A stretch of 6,928 nt of DNA, taken from JANYCD01 sp043738625 (GTDB lineage Bacteria; Pseudomonadota; Gammaproteobacteria; Burkholderiales; Rhodocyclaceae). The stretch is taken from positions 1 through 6,928 of the forward strand of contig JAYUFR010000056.1 in NCBI GenBank assembly GCA_043738625.1. Reading direction: 5' to 3'. This document shows positions 1-6,766 of the stretch, piece by piece. The notes under the pieces were generated by a model. It made no database searches. It had not been told where the DNA came from and was given only the letters and a program-made list of their open reading frames with translations. The translations under genes and the position numbers were made by a program. How positions within the stretch are numbered: the stretch's first letter is position 1; every line of letters starts with the position of its first letter.

Positions 1-1071
1 ACGCCGTTCAACGTGCTGGCGACGTCCGACGTGCACTTCAATGATGGCTATTATTTTTCAACCTATGCCGAGGACTGGTATCTGGCGGTCGGCATGCGGT
101 TGCATCCCAACACCAACGTCATCGACGGCTTCGCCAGCATTGCGCGCGGCGGTGAACAGCGTTCCTGCCGCTTCTCGCGCGCCTTGCGGCCGCGCCACTC
201 GGACCTTGCCATCGGCCCCCTCAGCGTGCAGTTCGCTGCGCCGATGAAGCTGGCGCGGATCAAGCTGGACGAATCGCCGACCGGGTTGGCGTTTGATCTC
301 GAATTCACCAGCATCGCCCAGCCCTATCTCGAGAGTCCGTATCGCCACTGGCGTTATGGTCGGTTGATCAACGACATCCTGCGCTACACGCAAATCTGCC
401 GCAGCAACGGCAGCATCGTCCTTGATGGCGTCAGCGTTGCGGTGTCGGATTGGTATGCCATGCGCGACCATTCGTGGGGCATACGCGCCAGCATGGGGCC
501 GCGCACGCCGAGCAAGGGCGCTCCCGGCGAAGCCGATAGCGATGATGCGCGACGTTTCCGCATCTGGGTGCCATTCGAGGTGGAAGGGCATAGCGGTTTT
601 TTCCATACCCACGAAGCGGAAGATGGATCGACGCTGGACTTCGAAGGCGCGCTGGATTTCGACGATGGCCGCGTCAGGCTGGTCGCGGTCAAGCATGATC
701 TGGAATATTCGCCCGGCACGCAGAACGTAATCGGCGGGCGTTTCAGCTTGCGCGACGAGCACGGCAAGACCCATCAGTACGAATTCAAATCCGCTGGCAC
801 CGCTGCCGATGTCCAGGGCAGTGGCTACAGCGGCGGCTGGCATGACGGCGACCGGCCCGGCGTCTACCGAGGGATCGGGCCGATCATCCAACACGACCGC
901 TACCCGTCGGCGAAACATCTGCTTGCCACCGGGCCGGCGCACATTCCCGTCGCCAAGCGTTTCGGCCAGACCGAGTTTCCGAGTTTTCTCAGCGGACCGG
1001 ATGGCGCTCGCGGCATGGCACATTTCGAACATTATGTGTTCGGCGCCTACAAGCCTTACGGGTTCCTCTGA
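1..1071 (+). CDS. Partial DUF7064/DUF7065-like (lipocalin/CrtC-like) protein, 3' part
   Basis: The reading frame is open from base 1 to a TGA at 1069-1071, giving at least 357 codons. A GTG at 13 could be a start, but the four codons before it are in frame and no ribosome binding site is visible, so the gene most likely begins outside the window. The protein is rich in beta-strand-like stretches and has many aromatic and glycine residues. A conserved-looking RDHSWGIR motif sits near residue 152 counted from the GTG. No signal peptide or membrane segment is visible in the part present. This pattern fits the uncharacterised two-domain family (DUF7065 then DUF7064) related to lipocalin-like or hydroxyneurosporene-synthase-like folds; this is recognition by pattern, not a search. 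The stop is 14 bases before the acyl-CoA synthetase start, so the two are probably co-transcribed. A role in binding or converting a hydrophobic substrate is inference; no enzymatic activity can be named. Confidence 0.72.
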   Translation, partial: TPFNVLATSDVHFNDGYYFSTYAEDWYLAVGMRLHPNTNVIDGFASIARGGEQRSCRFSRALRPRHSDLAIGPLSVQFAAPMKLARIKLDESPTGLAFDLEFTSIAQPYLESPYRHWRYGRLINDILRYTQICRSNGSIVLDGVSVAVSDWYAMRDHSWGIRASMGPRTPSKGAPGEADSDDARRFRIWVPFEVEGHSGFFHTHEAEDGSTLDFEGALDFDDGRVRLVAVKHDLEYSPGTQNVIGGRFSLRDEHGKTHQYEFKSAGTAADVQGSGYSGGWHDGDRPGVYRGIGPIIQHDRYPSAKHLLATGPAHIPVAKRFGQTEFPSFLSGPDGARGMAHFEHYVFGAYKPYGFL

Positions 1072-1085
1072 GCGGAGCAAGAGAG

Positions 1086-2807
1086 ATGACACTTCATGAC
1101 GCGGCCCGGCCCTGGCTGGCGTTGTACGACGCGGGAGTTCCGTCAATCGTCCAGCCCAGGCATGATTCGGTGGTGACCGGCTTCCGCCACGCCGCGCGGG
1201 GGTTTCCGACACATCCCGCCATCCGCTATTTCGATGCGGCGCTGACCATGGCCGAGCTGGACAAGGCCAGCGATGCATTGGCCTGCGCGCTTGAAGAGGA
1301 TGGCTTCACGCCCGGTGACCGGGTCGCGATCTATTTGCAGAATGTTCCCCAGTTTGTCATCGCATCCCTCGCCGCCTGGAAACTGGGCGGCATCGTGGTC
1401 ACTGTCAATCCGATGTACCAGGCGCGCGAATTGCACGCAGTGCTGACCGACAGCGGCGCGCGCGTGCTGGTCTGCCATTGTGATGAAAAGCTTGAAATGG
1501 CGAAAAAAACAGCGCACGAAGCTGGCGTCAGGCAAATATTGATCTGCAATGCGCGCGCCTACCAGTCGCGCAACGATGTCCGCATATTCGGACAACATGC
1601 CGAATACCTTCAGGACGACGCGGTGGATGTGGAAGGAGGCGCCGGGCAACTCGTTTCCGAAAGTTTCGAAAAACTGGTCGCCCGCTACATGGGCAGGGAG
1701 CCCCGCGGTCGCGCCAATCCGGGCGGACAGGATGTCGCCACGCTGATCTATACCTCGGGAACGACCGGGCCGGCCAAGGGTGTCATGATCACGCATGCCA
1801 ACATGGTGCAAAGCGTCGAAACCTATCTGCACTGGATGGCGCTGACCAGGGACGATGTGATCATCGCCATCGCGCCGTTGATGCATGTGACGGGAATGAT
1901 CGCCTACCTCGCCGTGGCGCTGTGCCTGCCGGCGACGCTGGTCCTCACCTACCGGTTCGACGCCAGGGTGTTCCGCGACGCGGTTCGCGAAACCGGGGCG
2001 ACGTACACGATCGGCCCGACCACCGCATTTATTGCATTGCTTAATTCGACCGCGGATGCGGGCGACGACCTGCGCAGCCTGTCGAAGATCTATTCCGGCG
2101 GCGCGCCGCTTCCGGCCGCGATCGTGGACCGCTTTCAAAAGGCATTTGGCCATCGCATCCTCGGCATCTACGGGCTGACCGAGGCCACCGGCCCCACCCA
2201 CATCACGCCGCGGCGGCATTTGGCGGCGGTCGATGCGGCCACCGGCACGCTCGCCGTCGGCCTGCCGGTGCCCGGTACCGATGTTCCGATTCTGGATGAT
2301 GCACGCCAGCCGGTCGCGGTCGGCACGCTTGGCGAATTGGCGATTATTGGTCCGCAGGTCGCGGCCGGATACTGGAACCAGCCGGAAGAAACCGCCAATG
2401 CATTTACCGAGCATGGATTCCTCACCGGCGATATCGGCTTCATGGACGCGCAGGGCTGGTTCTACATCGTCGACCGCAAGAAGGACCAGATCAATGCTTC
2501 CGGCTTCAAGGTCTGGCCACGGGAAGTGGAAGATGTGCTGTATGAACATCCGGCGGTATCGGAGTGTGCCGTGGTCGGCATTGCCGACAGCTATCGTGGT
2601 GAAAGTGTCGGCGCCTTCATCGTCGTGACCGGCGGCCATCAACTCACGCGCGACGAAATTCGCGAGTTCTGCACGCAGCGTCTGGCGCGCTACAAAGTGC
2701 CGGCGGTGGTGACCTTTGTGGAGAGTCTGCCGAAAACCGCGAGCGGAAAGATTCTGCGGCGCGAACTGCGCGACTCGCTGCCGGACATTGATCAGAAAAC
2801 CCTGTGA
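1086..2807 (+). CDS. Acyl-CoA synthetase (AMP-forming, class I adenylate-forming enzyme)
   Basis: This 573-residue enzyme should activate a carboxylic acid with ATP to an acyl-adenylate and then transfer the acyl group to CoA in the cytoplasm. All core motifs are present in order: the P-loop YTSGTTGPAKG at 222-232, the A5 motif YGLTEATG at 362-369, LTGD at 446-449 with the ATP-ribose aspartate, the hinge region IVDRKKDQINASGFK at 461-475, and PKTASGKILRR at 549-559, where Lys555 is the expected catalytic lysine. Length is normal for medium/long-chain acyl-CoA ligases. The ATG at 1086 is supported by GGAG at 1074-1077, eight bases upstream. The gene lies 14 bases after the lipocalin-like gene and overlaps the kinase gene by four bases, indicating one operon. 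Specificity cannot be told from sequence; fatty, terpenoid or steroid side-chain acids are all possible. The family is certain, the substrate unknown. Confidence 0.95.
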   Translation: MTLHDAARPWLALYDAGVPSIVQPRHDSVVTGFRHAARGFPTHPAIRYFDAALTMAELDKASDALACALEEDGFTPGDRVAIYLQNVPQFVIASLAAWKLGGIVVTVNPMYQARELHAVLTDSGARVLVCHCDEKLEMAKKTAHEAGVRQILICNARAYQSRNDVRIFGQHAEYLQDDAVDVEGGAGQLVSESFEKLVARYMGREPRGRANPGGQDVATLIYTSGTTGPAKGVMITHANMVQSVETYLHWMALTRDDVIIAIAPLMHVTGMIAYLAVALCLPATLVLTYRFDARVFRDAVRETGATYTIGPTTAFIALLNSTADAGDDLRSLSKIYSGGAPLPAAIVDRFQKAFGHRILGIYGLTEATGPTHITPRRHLAAVDAATGTLAVGLPVPGTDVPILDDARQPVAVGTLGELAIIGPQVAAGYWNQPEETANAFTEHGFLTGDIGFMDAQGWFYIVDRKKDQINASGFKVWPREVEDVLYEHPAVSECAVVGIADSYRGESVGAFIVVTGGHQLTRDEIREFCTQRLARYKVPAVVTFVESLPKTASGKILRRELRDSLPDIDQKTL

Positions 2808-3811
2808 GCCCCATCGAACCACTAACCGGGCAACTGGAAACCTGGGCCCTGGCGCATTACGGGGCGGGGGCGGTCATCAGCAAGGTCGGCTCGCTGGGCG
2901 GGCATTCAGGCGTCACCATCGGCTTTGATCTGGCTGTTCCCGGCAACGTGTCCGAGCGCCTGGTGCTGAAGGTTCCGCCACCCGGCGTAAGGCCGATCGG
3001 CAATTTCGATGTACTGCGCCAGGTGCCCTTGCTGCAAATCATGGCGGCGCATGACATTCCGGTTCCGCTGCCAAAAAAATGGTCCGACGATGAAAAATGG
3101 TTCGGCTCGCATTATCTGGTGATGTCGCGCGTGAGCGGGGTGTCGTTCCCGGACATTTTTCTTCCGGGCGCTGGTCCCGGCAGCAGGGATTCGGGGAAGA
3201 TTTTTTACCAGGCGATCGACGTCCTGGTGCGGATTCACGCCATTGACGGCATCAACGAGCTGAAGGGATGGAGCACGCCGCGGCTGCTGCCGCAGGAAAT
3301 CGATCACTGGGTCAAGGTGCTGCACAAGTCGACCGACACTGACTGGGTCGGCAAGGGCATGCGGGTCAACGCGCTGTTGCATGAGACCATGCCGCAAAGT
3401 TGCGTCGTCGGCATTGTGCATGGCGACTACTATTCCAACAACTGGCTGCATGACCGGGGTCGTCTGAGCGGCGTGGTTGATTGGGAAAGCACGACCCTGG
3501 GCCCGATTCTTCTGGATCTTGGCATGCTGTGCATGATGTATGACGAGACAAGTTGGGGACCGATGCGGCGCGCCAATATGGGCTGGCACCCGACGTCGGA
3601 AGAGCTGGCCGCCGCCTACGCACAACGATCAGCGCTCGACCTGTCGGACCTCAACTGGTATCGCGCACTCGCCGGCTATCGCTTGGCTTGCAATACCGCC
3701 TACTACTACGAACTTCACCGCAGCGGCAAGCGTCCCAACCCCGCCTGGGATGTGCTGGGCGAGTCATTCACCTTCATGCTCGATCGCGCGTTGCTGCTGT
3801 TGAATAACTGA
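2804..3811 (+). CDS. APH-family phosphotransferase (aminoglycoside phosphotransferase fold, small-molecule kinase)
   Basis: This 335-residue cytoplasmic kinase belongs to the APH/choline-kinase superfamily. The start is GTG at 2804-2806; its last two bases open the TGA of the upstream ligase (GTGA, a 4-base overlap), a typical translational-coupling arrangement, and no strong independent ribosome binding site is seen. Visible motifs are a glycine-rich N-lobe loop GGHSGVT at 32-38, the likely ATP-contacting Lys56 in LVLKV, the Brenner catalytic motif HGDYYSNN at 206-213 (Asp208 as catalytic base, Asn213 for metal), and VVDWE at 224-228 with Asp226 in the DFG-like position. The kinase appears active. 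The APH fold also occurs in ACAD10/ACAD11 and in LvaA of the Pseudomonas levulinate pathway, where it phosphorylates hydroxyacyl-CoA. Coupling to an acyl-CoA ligase makes a hydroxylated acid or acyl-CoA a more likely substrate than an antibiotic. That last step is inference. Confidence 0.92.
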   Translation: MSPIEPLTGQLETWALAHYGAGAVISKVGSLGGHSGVTIGFDLAVPGNVSERLVLKVPPPGVRPIGNFDVLRQVPLLQIMAAHDIPVPLPKKWSDDEKWFGSHYLVMSRVSGVSFPDIFLPGAGPGSRDSGKIFYQAIDVLVRIHAIDGINELKGWSTPRLLPQEIDHWVKVLHKSTDTDWVGKGMRVNALLHETMPQSCVVGIVHGDYYSNNWLHDRGRLSGVVDWESTTLGPILLDLGMLCMMYDETSWGPMRRANMGWHPTSEELAAAYAQRSALDLSDLNWYRALAGYRLACNTAYYYELHRSGKRPNPAWDVLGESFTFMLDRALLLLNN

Positions 3812-3855
3812 GCAGCCACGCCAGTGGTTGTCATTGGTTACAGACCCACGCTGGA

Positions 3856-5505
3856 TCAATCCTGATTCAGCGCGCCGTGCGCGATGATCTCGTCACAGCG
3901 CGCGCCGGCGGACAGGGTGCCGAAAACATGTCCCCAGTTGCCTTCAATGCGCGAACCGACGAAGGCATCGGCCGCCGCGGGCGAGGAATGCTGCGCCATG
4001 AGACTGGCCTGCATCGCCAGTGCCACCATTTCGACGATGCGCCGCGCACGCTGCTCGATGCCATCGGTTCTGGCAAGCTGCGTCTCGATGGCATCGGCAA
4101 AACTGGCAAGACGCCGGTCGCCGGAGGCGCCGGCCCGAATCTCGGCGAGCAGCACCGCCATGCTGTCGGGTTGTTTCTGCATTGAGCGGAGCACGTCGAG
4201 GCAGGCCACGTTGCCGCTGCCTTCCCACATGCTGTTCAACGGCGCCTCGCGATAAAGGCGAGCCAGCGGCCCTTCTTCGACATAACCGTTGCCGCCCATG
4301 CATTCCATCGCCTCAGCCATGAACGCGGGGTTGCGCTTGGCGAGCCAGTATTTCGCCACCGGGGTCAGGATGCGCGTCAGCAGCCGTTCGCGCGGGTCGC
4401 GCGTTGAGCGATCCAGCGCACCGGCCAGACGGAACGCCAGAAGAGTCGCGGCTTCGGATTCGAGAACCAGGTCGGCGAGCACGTTCTGCATCAGCGGCTG
4501 CTCCACCAGACGTTTACCAAAAGCGCTGCGATACTGGCAATGGTGCAGCACCTGATTGAGCGCGCCGCGCATCATGCCGGCAGTCATCACCACGATATCG
4601 AAACGGGTCAGCTGCGCCATTTCTATCAAGGTGGCGATGCCGCGCCCGTCCTCGCCCACCCGGCGCGCCCACGTGCCGTGATACTCGATCTCGGCCGATG
4701 CGTTGGAGCGATTACCGCACTTGTCCTTCAGGCGCTGAATTTGAATGCCGTTGCGGGTGCCGTCGACCAGCATGCGTGGCGCGAGAAAGCAGCTGATCCC
4801 GGCGGCCGTGCGCGCCAGCGTGAAGAAGGCATCGCACATCGGTGCCGAGCAAAACCACTTGTGGCCTTCAAGCGCATAAGCGCCATCCGCCAGCACCGTG
4901 GCAACGGTCTGCGTGCTGCGCAGATCCGAGCCACCTTGTTTTTCCGTCATGGCCATGCCAATAATCACGGCATGCTTTTGCGACAGAGGCAAAGCGCGCG
5001 GATCATAGGCATCGGCAAGCATTTTCGGTTCCCACTCGGCCGCGAGTTGCGGTTCGTGACGCATCACCTGCACGGCCGCAAAGGCCATGGTGATGGGGCA
5101 GGAGGTGCCGTTCTCGGCCTGGTTCCACAAGTAGTTGAGGGCAGCACGGGCCACATGAGCACCGTCGCGCCGCTCATTCCAGGCGAGTGAATGCAGCCCG
5201 CCGTCGAAGGCCATCGCCATCAGTTCATGATAGGCCGGGTGGTAGTCAACCGTATCGATGCGCTGGCCAAACCGGTCGTGGGTGCGCAACTGTGGCTGGT
5301 GGCGATTGGCCTGATCGGCCAGCAACTGCATGGGCTCGCTGCCCACCGACTCGCCCAGCCTGAGCGCCCGTTCTGCAACCCATGCGCCGCCTTCGCGTTG
5401 CACCGCAGACCGCAGGATTGCATCCTGCTTCCATGCGTTGAACCCGACAAACAGCGGCGGTTGGTTATTTTCTTGCGGCACTGGTGCCGAAACACGATCA
5501 TTCAT
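3856..5505 (-). CDS. AidB-like acyl-CoA dehydrogenase (FAD-dependent)
   Basis: The 549-residue product resembles E. coli AidB (about 540 residues) along its length as I recall that sequence. Shared stretches include CPITMAFAA at 136-144, the flavin-binding MTEKQGGSD at 186-194, GHKWFCSAP at 214-222, RLKDKCGNRSNAS at 258-270, and MWEGSGN at 426-432. Glu428 corresponds to the expected catalytic base position, so dehydrogenase chemistry (alpha,beta-oxidation of an acyl-CoA with electron transfer to ETF) is plausible. The C-terminal extension (about 441-549), which binds DNA in E. coli AidB, is present but diverges. The ATG at 5505 has a TGGAG at 5513-5517 seven bases upstream. It is the last of three genes on this strand and converges on the kinase gene. 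No alkylation-repair genes (ada, alkB) are in the window, and the neighbours favour a catabolic role over DNA protection. AidB-type family membership is firm; the substrate is unknown. Confidence 0.93.
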   Translation of the reverse strand: MNDRVSAPVPQENNQPPLFVGFNAWKQDAILRSAVQREGGAWVAERALRLGESVGSEPMQLLADQANRHQPQLRTHDRFGQRIDTVDYHPAYHELMAMAFDGGLHSLAWNERRDGAHVARAALNYLWNQAENGTSCPITMAFAAVQVMRHEPQLAAEWEPKMLADAYDPRALPLSQKHAVIIGMAMTEKQGGSDLRSTQTVATVLADGAYALEGHKWFCSAPMCDAFFTLARTAAGISCFLAPRMLVDGTRNGIQIQRLKDKCGNRSNASAEIEYHGTWARRVGEDGRGIATLIEMAQLTRFDIVVMTAGMMRGALNQVLHHCQYRSAFGKRLVEQPLMQNVLADLVLESEAATLLAFRLAGALDRSTRDPRERLLTRILTPVAKYWLAKRNPAFMAEAMECMGGNGYVEEGPLARLYREAPLNSMWEGSGNVACLDVLRSMQKQPDSMAVLLAEIRAGASGDRRLASFADAIETQLARTDGIEQRARRIVEMVALAMQASLMAQHSSPAAADAFVGSRIEGNWGHVFGTLSAGARCDEIIAHGALNQD

Positions 5506-5533
5506 GGGTCATCTCCAGAAAAAAATTGTGACC

Positions 5534-5548
5534 GTCAGGTAACCTGAC
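5534..5548. promoter_or_regulatory. Perfect palindrome upstream of the dehydrogenase gene, candidate TetR operator
   Basis: GTCAGGT, a single central A, then ACCTGAC form a perfect 15-base inverted repeat with 7-base arms. It lies in the 88-base gap between the TetR gene and the dehydrogenase, its near edge 28 bases upstream of the dehydrogenase start. On the - strand, TTGGTC and CAATTT flank it with 17-base spacing, so it could sit between a weak -35 and -10, a common position for a TetR operator. The palindrome is seen directly; operator function and the promoter are inferred. Confidence 0.5.
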
Positions 5549-5593
5549 CAACCGAATACCACCGAGCGCGCAATCATCGCGTTGTGAATCAGG

Positions 5594-6214
5594 CTACTTC
5601 AAGTATTTACTGCGCAGGTAGTTCATATAGTGCCGCGCATCGTCGGCAAGATAGGGGCTCAATAAGGTGAGGACATGATAGGCCGCAAGCGCCGGTGCCG
5701 AAGTGTCGGCGCTTTTGCGTCCGACCAGTTTTGTGAAAGTGCTCCAGCAGGTCGCCGTGAATACGATCTGAAAAGCCAGGCTGTCGATCTCGTCACCATC
5801 AACGCGAATGACACCTGTTTGCGCCAAATTCTGGCACATGGCCCTGACGGCTTCTATGCTGGCCAACGTCATTTTCTGGATACGTTCGCCAAACTTCGGG
5901 TACTCACGGATCAGGTAGTCAATATCGGTGTAGCAGAATCGATATTTTTCGATCACCTCGAATGTAAGATGAAGTGCCAACCAGACATCGTCAAGTGCCG
6001 ACAAGGATGCGCTCGATTCGGTGAATGGCTTGAGTTCTGACTCGAGCCGTCGGAATAGCCATTCGACAAGTTGTTCCTTGCTTTTGAAGTGATAGTGGAG
6101 ATTGCCCGAACTCATCTCCAACTCGGCCGCGATGCGGTTGGTCGACACCTTCGCCACGCCGTCCTCGTTAAAGAGTCGCAGCGCCGCAACGAGAATTCGA
6201 TCGCGCGTATTCAT
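5594..6214 (-). CDS. TetR/AcrR-family transcriptional regulator
   Basis: The 206-residue protein has an N-terminal TetR DNA-binding domain: an opening helix TRDRILVAALRLFNEDGV at 3-20, then a helix-turn-helix at about 24-46 with TNRIAAELEMSSGNLHYHFK, the family's hallmark pattern ending in YYHF/LHYHF followed by KSKEQL. The rest (50-206) is a helical ligand-binding and dimerisation domain; the stretch YTDIDYLIREYPKFGERI resembles the TetR C-terminal type seen in a subset of proteobacterial repressors. The ATG at 6214 gives the standard N-terminus; the frame stays open 105 codons upstream to 6529 but that part is arginine/serine-rich nonsense overlapping the phasin gene. No clear ribosome binding site precedes the ATG. 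It lies 40 bases after the phasin gene and 88 bases before the dehydrogenase, both on the same strand. It probably regulates the dehydrogenase and perhaps itself, with an acyl-CoA or acid ligand likely. Target and ligand are inferred. Confidence 0.93.
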   Translation of the reverse strand: MNTRDRILVAALRLFNEDGVAKVSTNRIAAELEMSSGNLHYHFKSKEQLVEWLFRRLESELKPFTESSASLSALDDVWLALHLTFEVIEKYRFCYTDIDYLIREYPKFGERIQKMTLASIEAVRAMCQNLAQTGVIRVDGDEIDSLAFQIVFTATCWSTFTKLVGRKSADTSAPALAAYHVLTLLSPYLADDARHYMNYLRSKYLK

Positions 6215-6222
6215 TTGAGACG

Positions 6223-6240
6223 GGTCAAGTGCTCTTGATC
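6223..6240. repeat. Imperfect inverted repeat just upstream of the TetR gene
   Basis: GGTCAAG and CTTGATC (6 of 7 positions complementary) are separated by TGCT, nine bases upstream of the TetR start. The adjoining TGATCGATCA at 6236-6245 is a perfect 10-base palindrome. Either could be an autoregulatory operator, or on the transcript a weak hairpin covering the place where a ribosome binding site would be expected. No T-run follows, so a terminator for the phasin gene is unlikely. The arms are short and chance is possible. Confidence 0.25.
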
Positions 6241-6254
6241 GATCACCTGAAAAT

Positions 6255-6683
6255 CTACTTGCGTGTCTTCGTCTTTGTCGATTTGACCAGCGCCGACAGG
6301 GTATCGACCTTCTCAACCAGGCGTGCCAGTTCCCTGGCTGAAGGGATGCCGATGCGCTGCAGTGCAGAGGCGACGCGTTGATCGAAAACATCCTCCAGTT
6401 TCTTGAACCCGAAAGAGTCGGCAATCTTGCTGAGACCGCCAGCCACAGCCGATTCGGCGCGCGGTAACCGCGGTAACGATAGTGCGCTGAGTCCGGCATG
6501 CAGAAGGTGCCTGGACGATGCGAAAGCATCTGCTCCCGTTTGCTTCATTGTGCGCGGTGGCTTGGAGACTAAGGTTTTCGAGCTTTTCGCAGTTTTTGCT
6601 GTTGCGGCTGGTTTACGGCTTGCCTGCGCAGTTTTGGCAGAGGCAGGGGCTTTTTTGATTGGTGTGATTTTTGCGCGGGGCAT
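6255..6683 (-). CDS. Short phasin-family (PHA granule-associated) protein with N-terminal Lys/Ala-rich tail
   Basis: The 142-residue product is predicted to coat polyhydroxyalkanoate granules in the cytoplasm. Residues 1-47 are a basic, low-complexity tail rich in Lys, Ala, Ser, Thr and Pro, like the histone-H1-like AAKP tail of PhaF. Residues 57-70 (SRHLLHAGLSALSL) resemble the KIWLAGLGAY motif that opens PHA-granule phasins of the PhaI/PhaF type (PF05597). Residues 96-133, with FDQRVASALQRIGIPSA at 100-116 and a heptad-like helix after it, match the oligomerisation end of the same family. The segment between the two motifs is only about 25 residues, shorter than usual, and contains an LPR-LPR duplication. 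The ATG at 6683 is chosen because GGAAGGA lies eight bases upstream; the longer frame from 6770 adds 29 residues without family character. It may share a transcript with the TetR gene 40 bases downstream. Granule binding is inferred and DNA binding by the tail is possible. Confidence 0.8.
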   Translation of the reverse strand: MPRAKITPIKKAPASAKTAQASRKPAATAKTAKSSKTLVSKPPRTMKQTGADAFASSRHLLHAGLSALSLPRLPRAESAVAGGLSKIADSFGFKKLEDVFDQRVASALQRIGIPSARELARLVEKVDTLSALVKSTKTKTRK

Positions 6684-6691
6684 GGTCCATT

Positions 6692-6698
6692 TCCTTCC
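6692..6698 (-). promoter_or_regulatory. Ribosome binding site that sets the phasin start
   Basis: On the - strand the bases read GGAAGGA, eight bases before the ATG at 6683. This strong Shine-Dalgarno match decides for the 142-residue product over the 171-residue reading that would start at 6770. Confidence 0.8.
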
Positions 6699-6766
6699 GT
6701 TGAATTTGAAATATTGCTTTCCCGCACTACACGCGAGAAGTGTGTCGGCAGGGCAGTCTAGACCAA

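Noticed and set aside
13..15. GTG at 13 as the true start of the first gene
   Set aside because: The frame stays open to base 1, too little upstream sequence is present to see a ribosome binding site, and the protein appears to begin in the middle of its first domain.
58..1278. Long open frame on the - strand opposite the lipocalin-like gene
   Set aside because: It is antisense to a well-supported protein, is rich in Arg/Ala/Pro/His without domain motifs, and runs into the ligase gene; such shadows are expected in GC-rich DNA.
1143..2822. 559-codon open frame on the - strand opposite the acyl-CoA synthetase
   Set aside because: The + strand frame contains every ligase motif; the antisense translation shows no recognisable domain and is compositionally biased to Arg, His, Gln and Asp.
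2804..3811. Kinase as an aminoglycoside resistance gene
   Set aside because: The APH fold is shared by many metabolic kinases, and translational coupling to an acyl-CoA synthetase argues for a catabolic substrate; no mobile element or other resistance gene is nearby.
3812..3870. Bidirectional terminator between the converging kinase and dehydrogenase genes
   Set aside because: CTGGATCA and TGATTCAG (3851-3870) form an 8-base stem with one imperfect pair that spans the dehydrogenase stop, but no T-run follows in either direction; the other short CCAC/GTGG stem is only four bases.
4540..5190. 216-codon open frame on the + strand opposite the dehydrogenase
   Set aside because: Antisense to an unambiguous AidB-like protein, with no motif and no ribosome binding site that would support it.
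6215..6529. N-terminal extension of the TetR protein by 105 codons
   Set aside because: The extension overlaps the phasin gene, is low in family character, and the TetR domain begins normally at the ATG at 6214.
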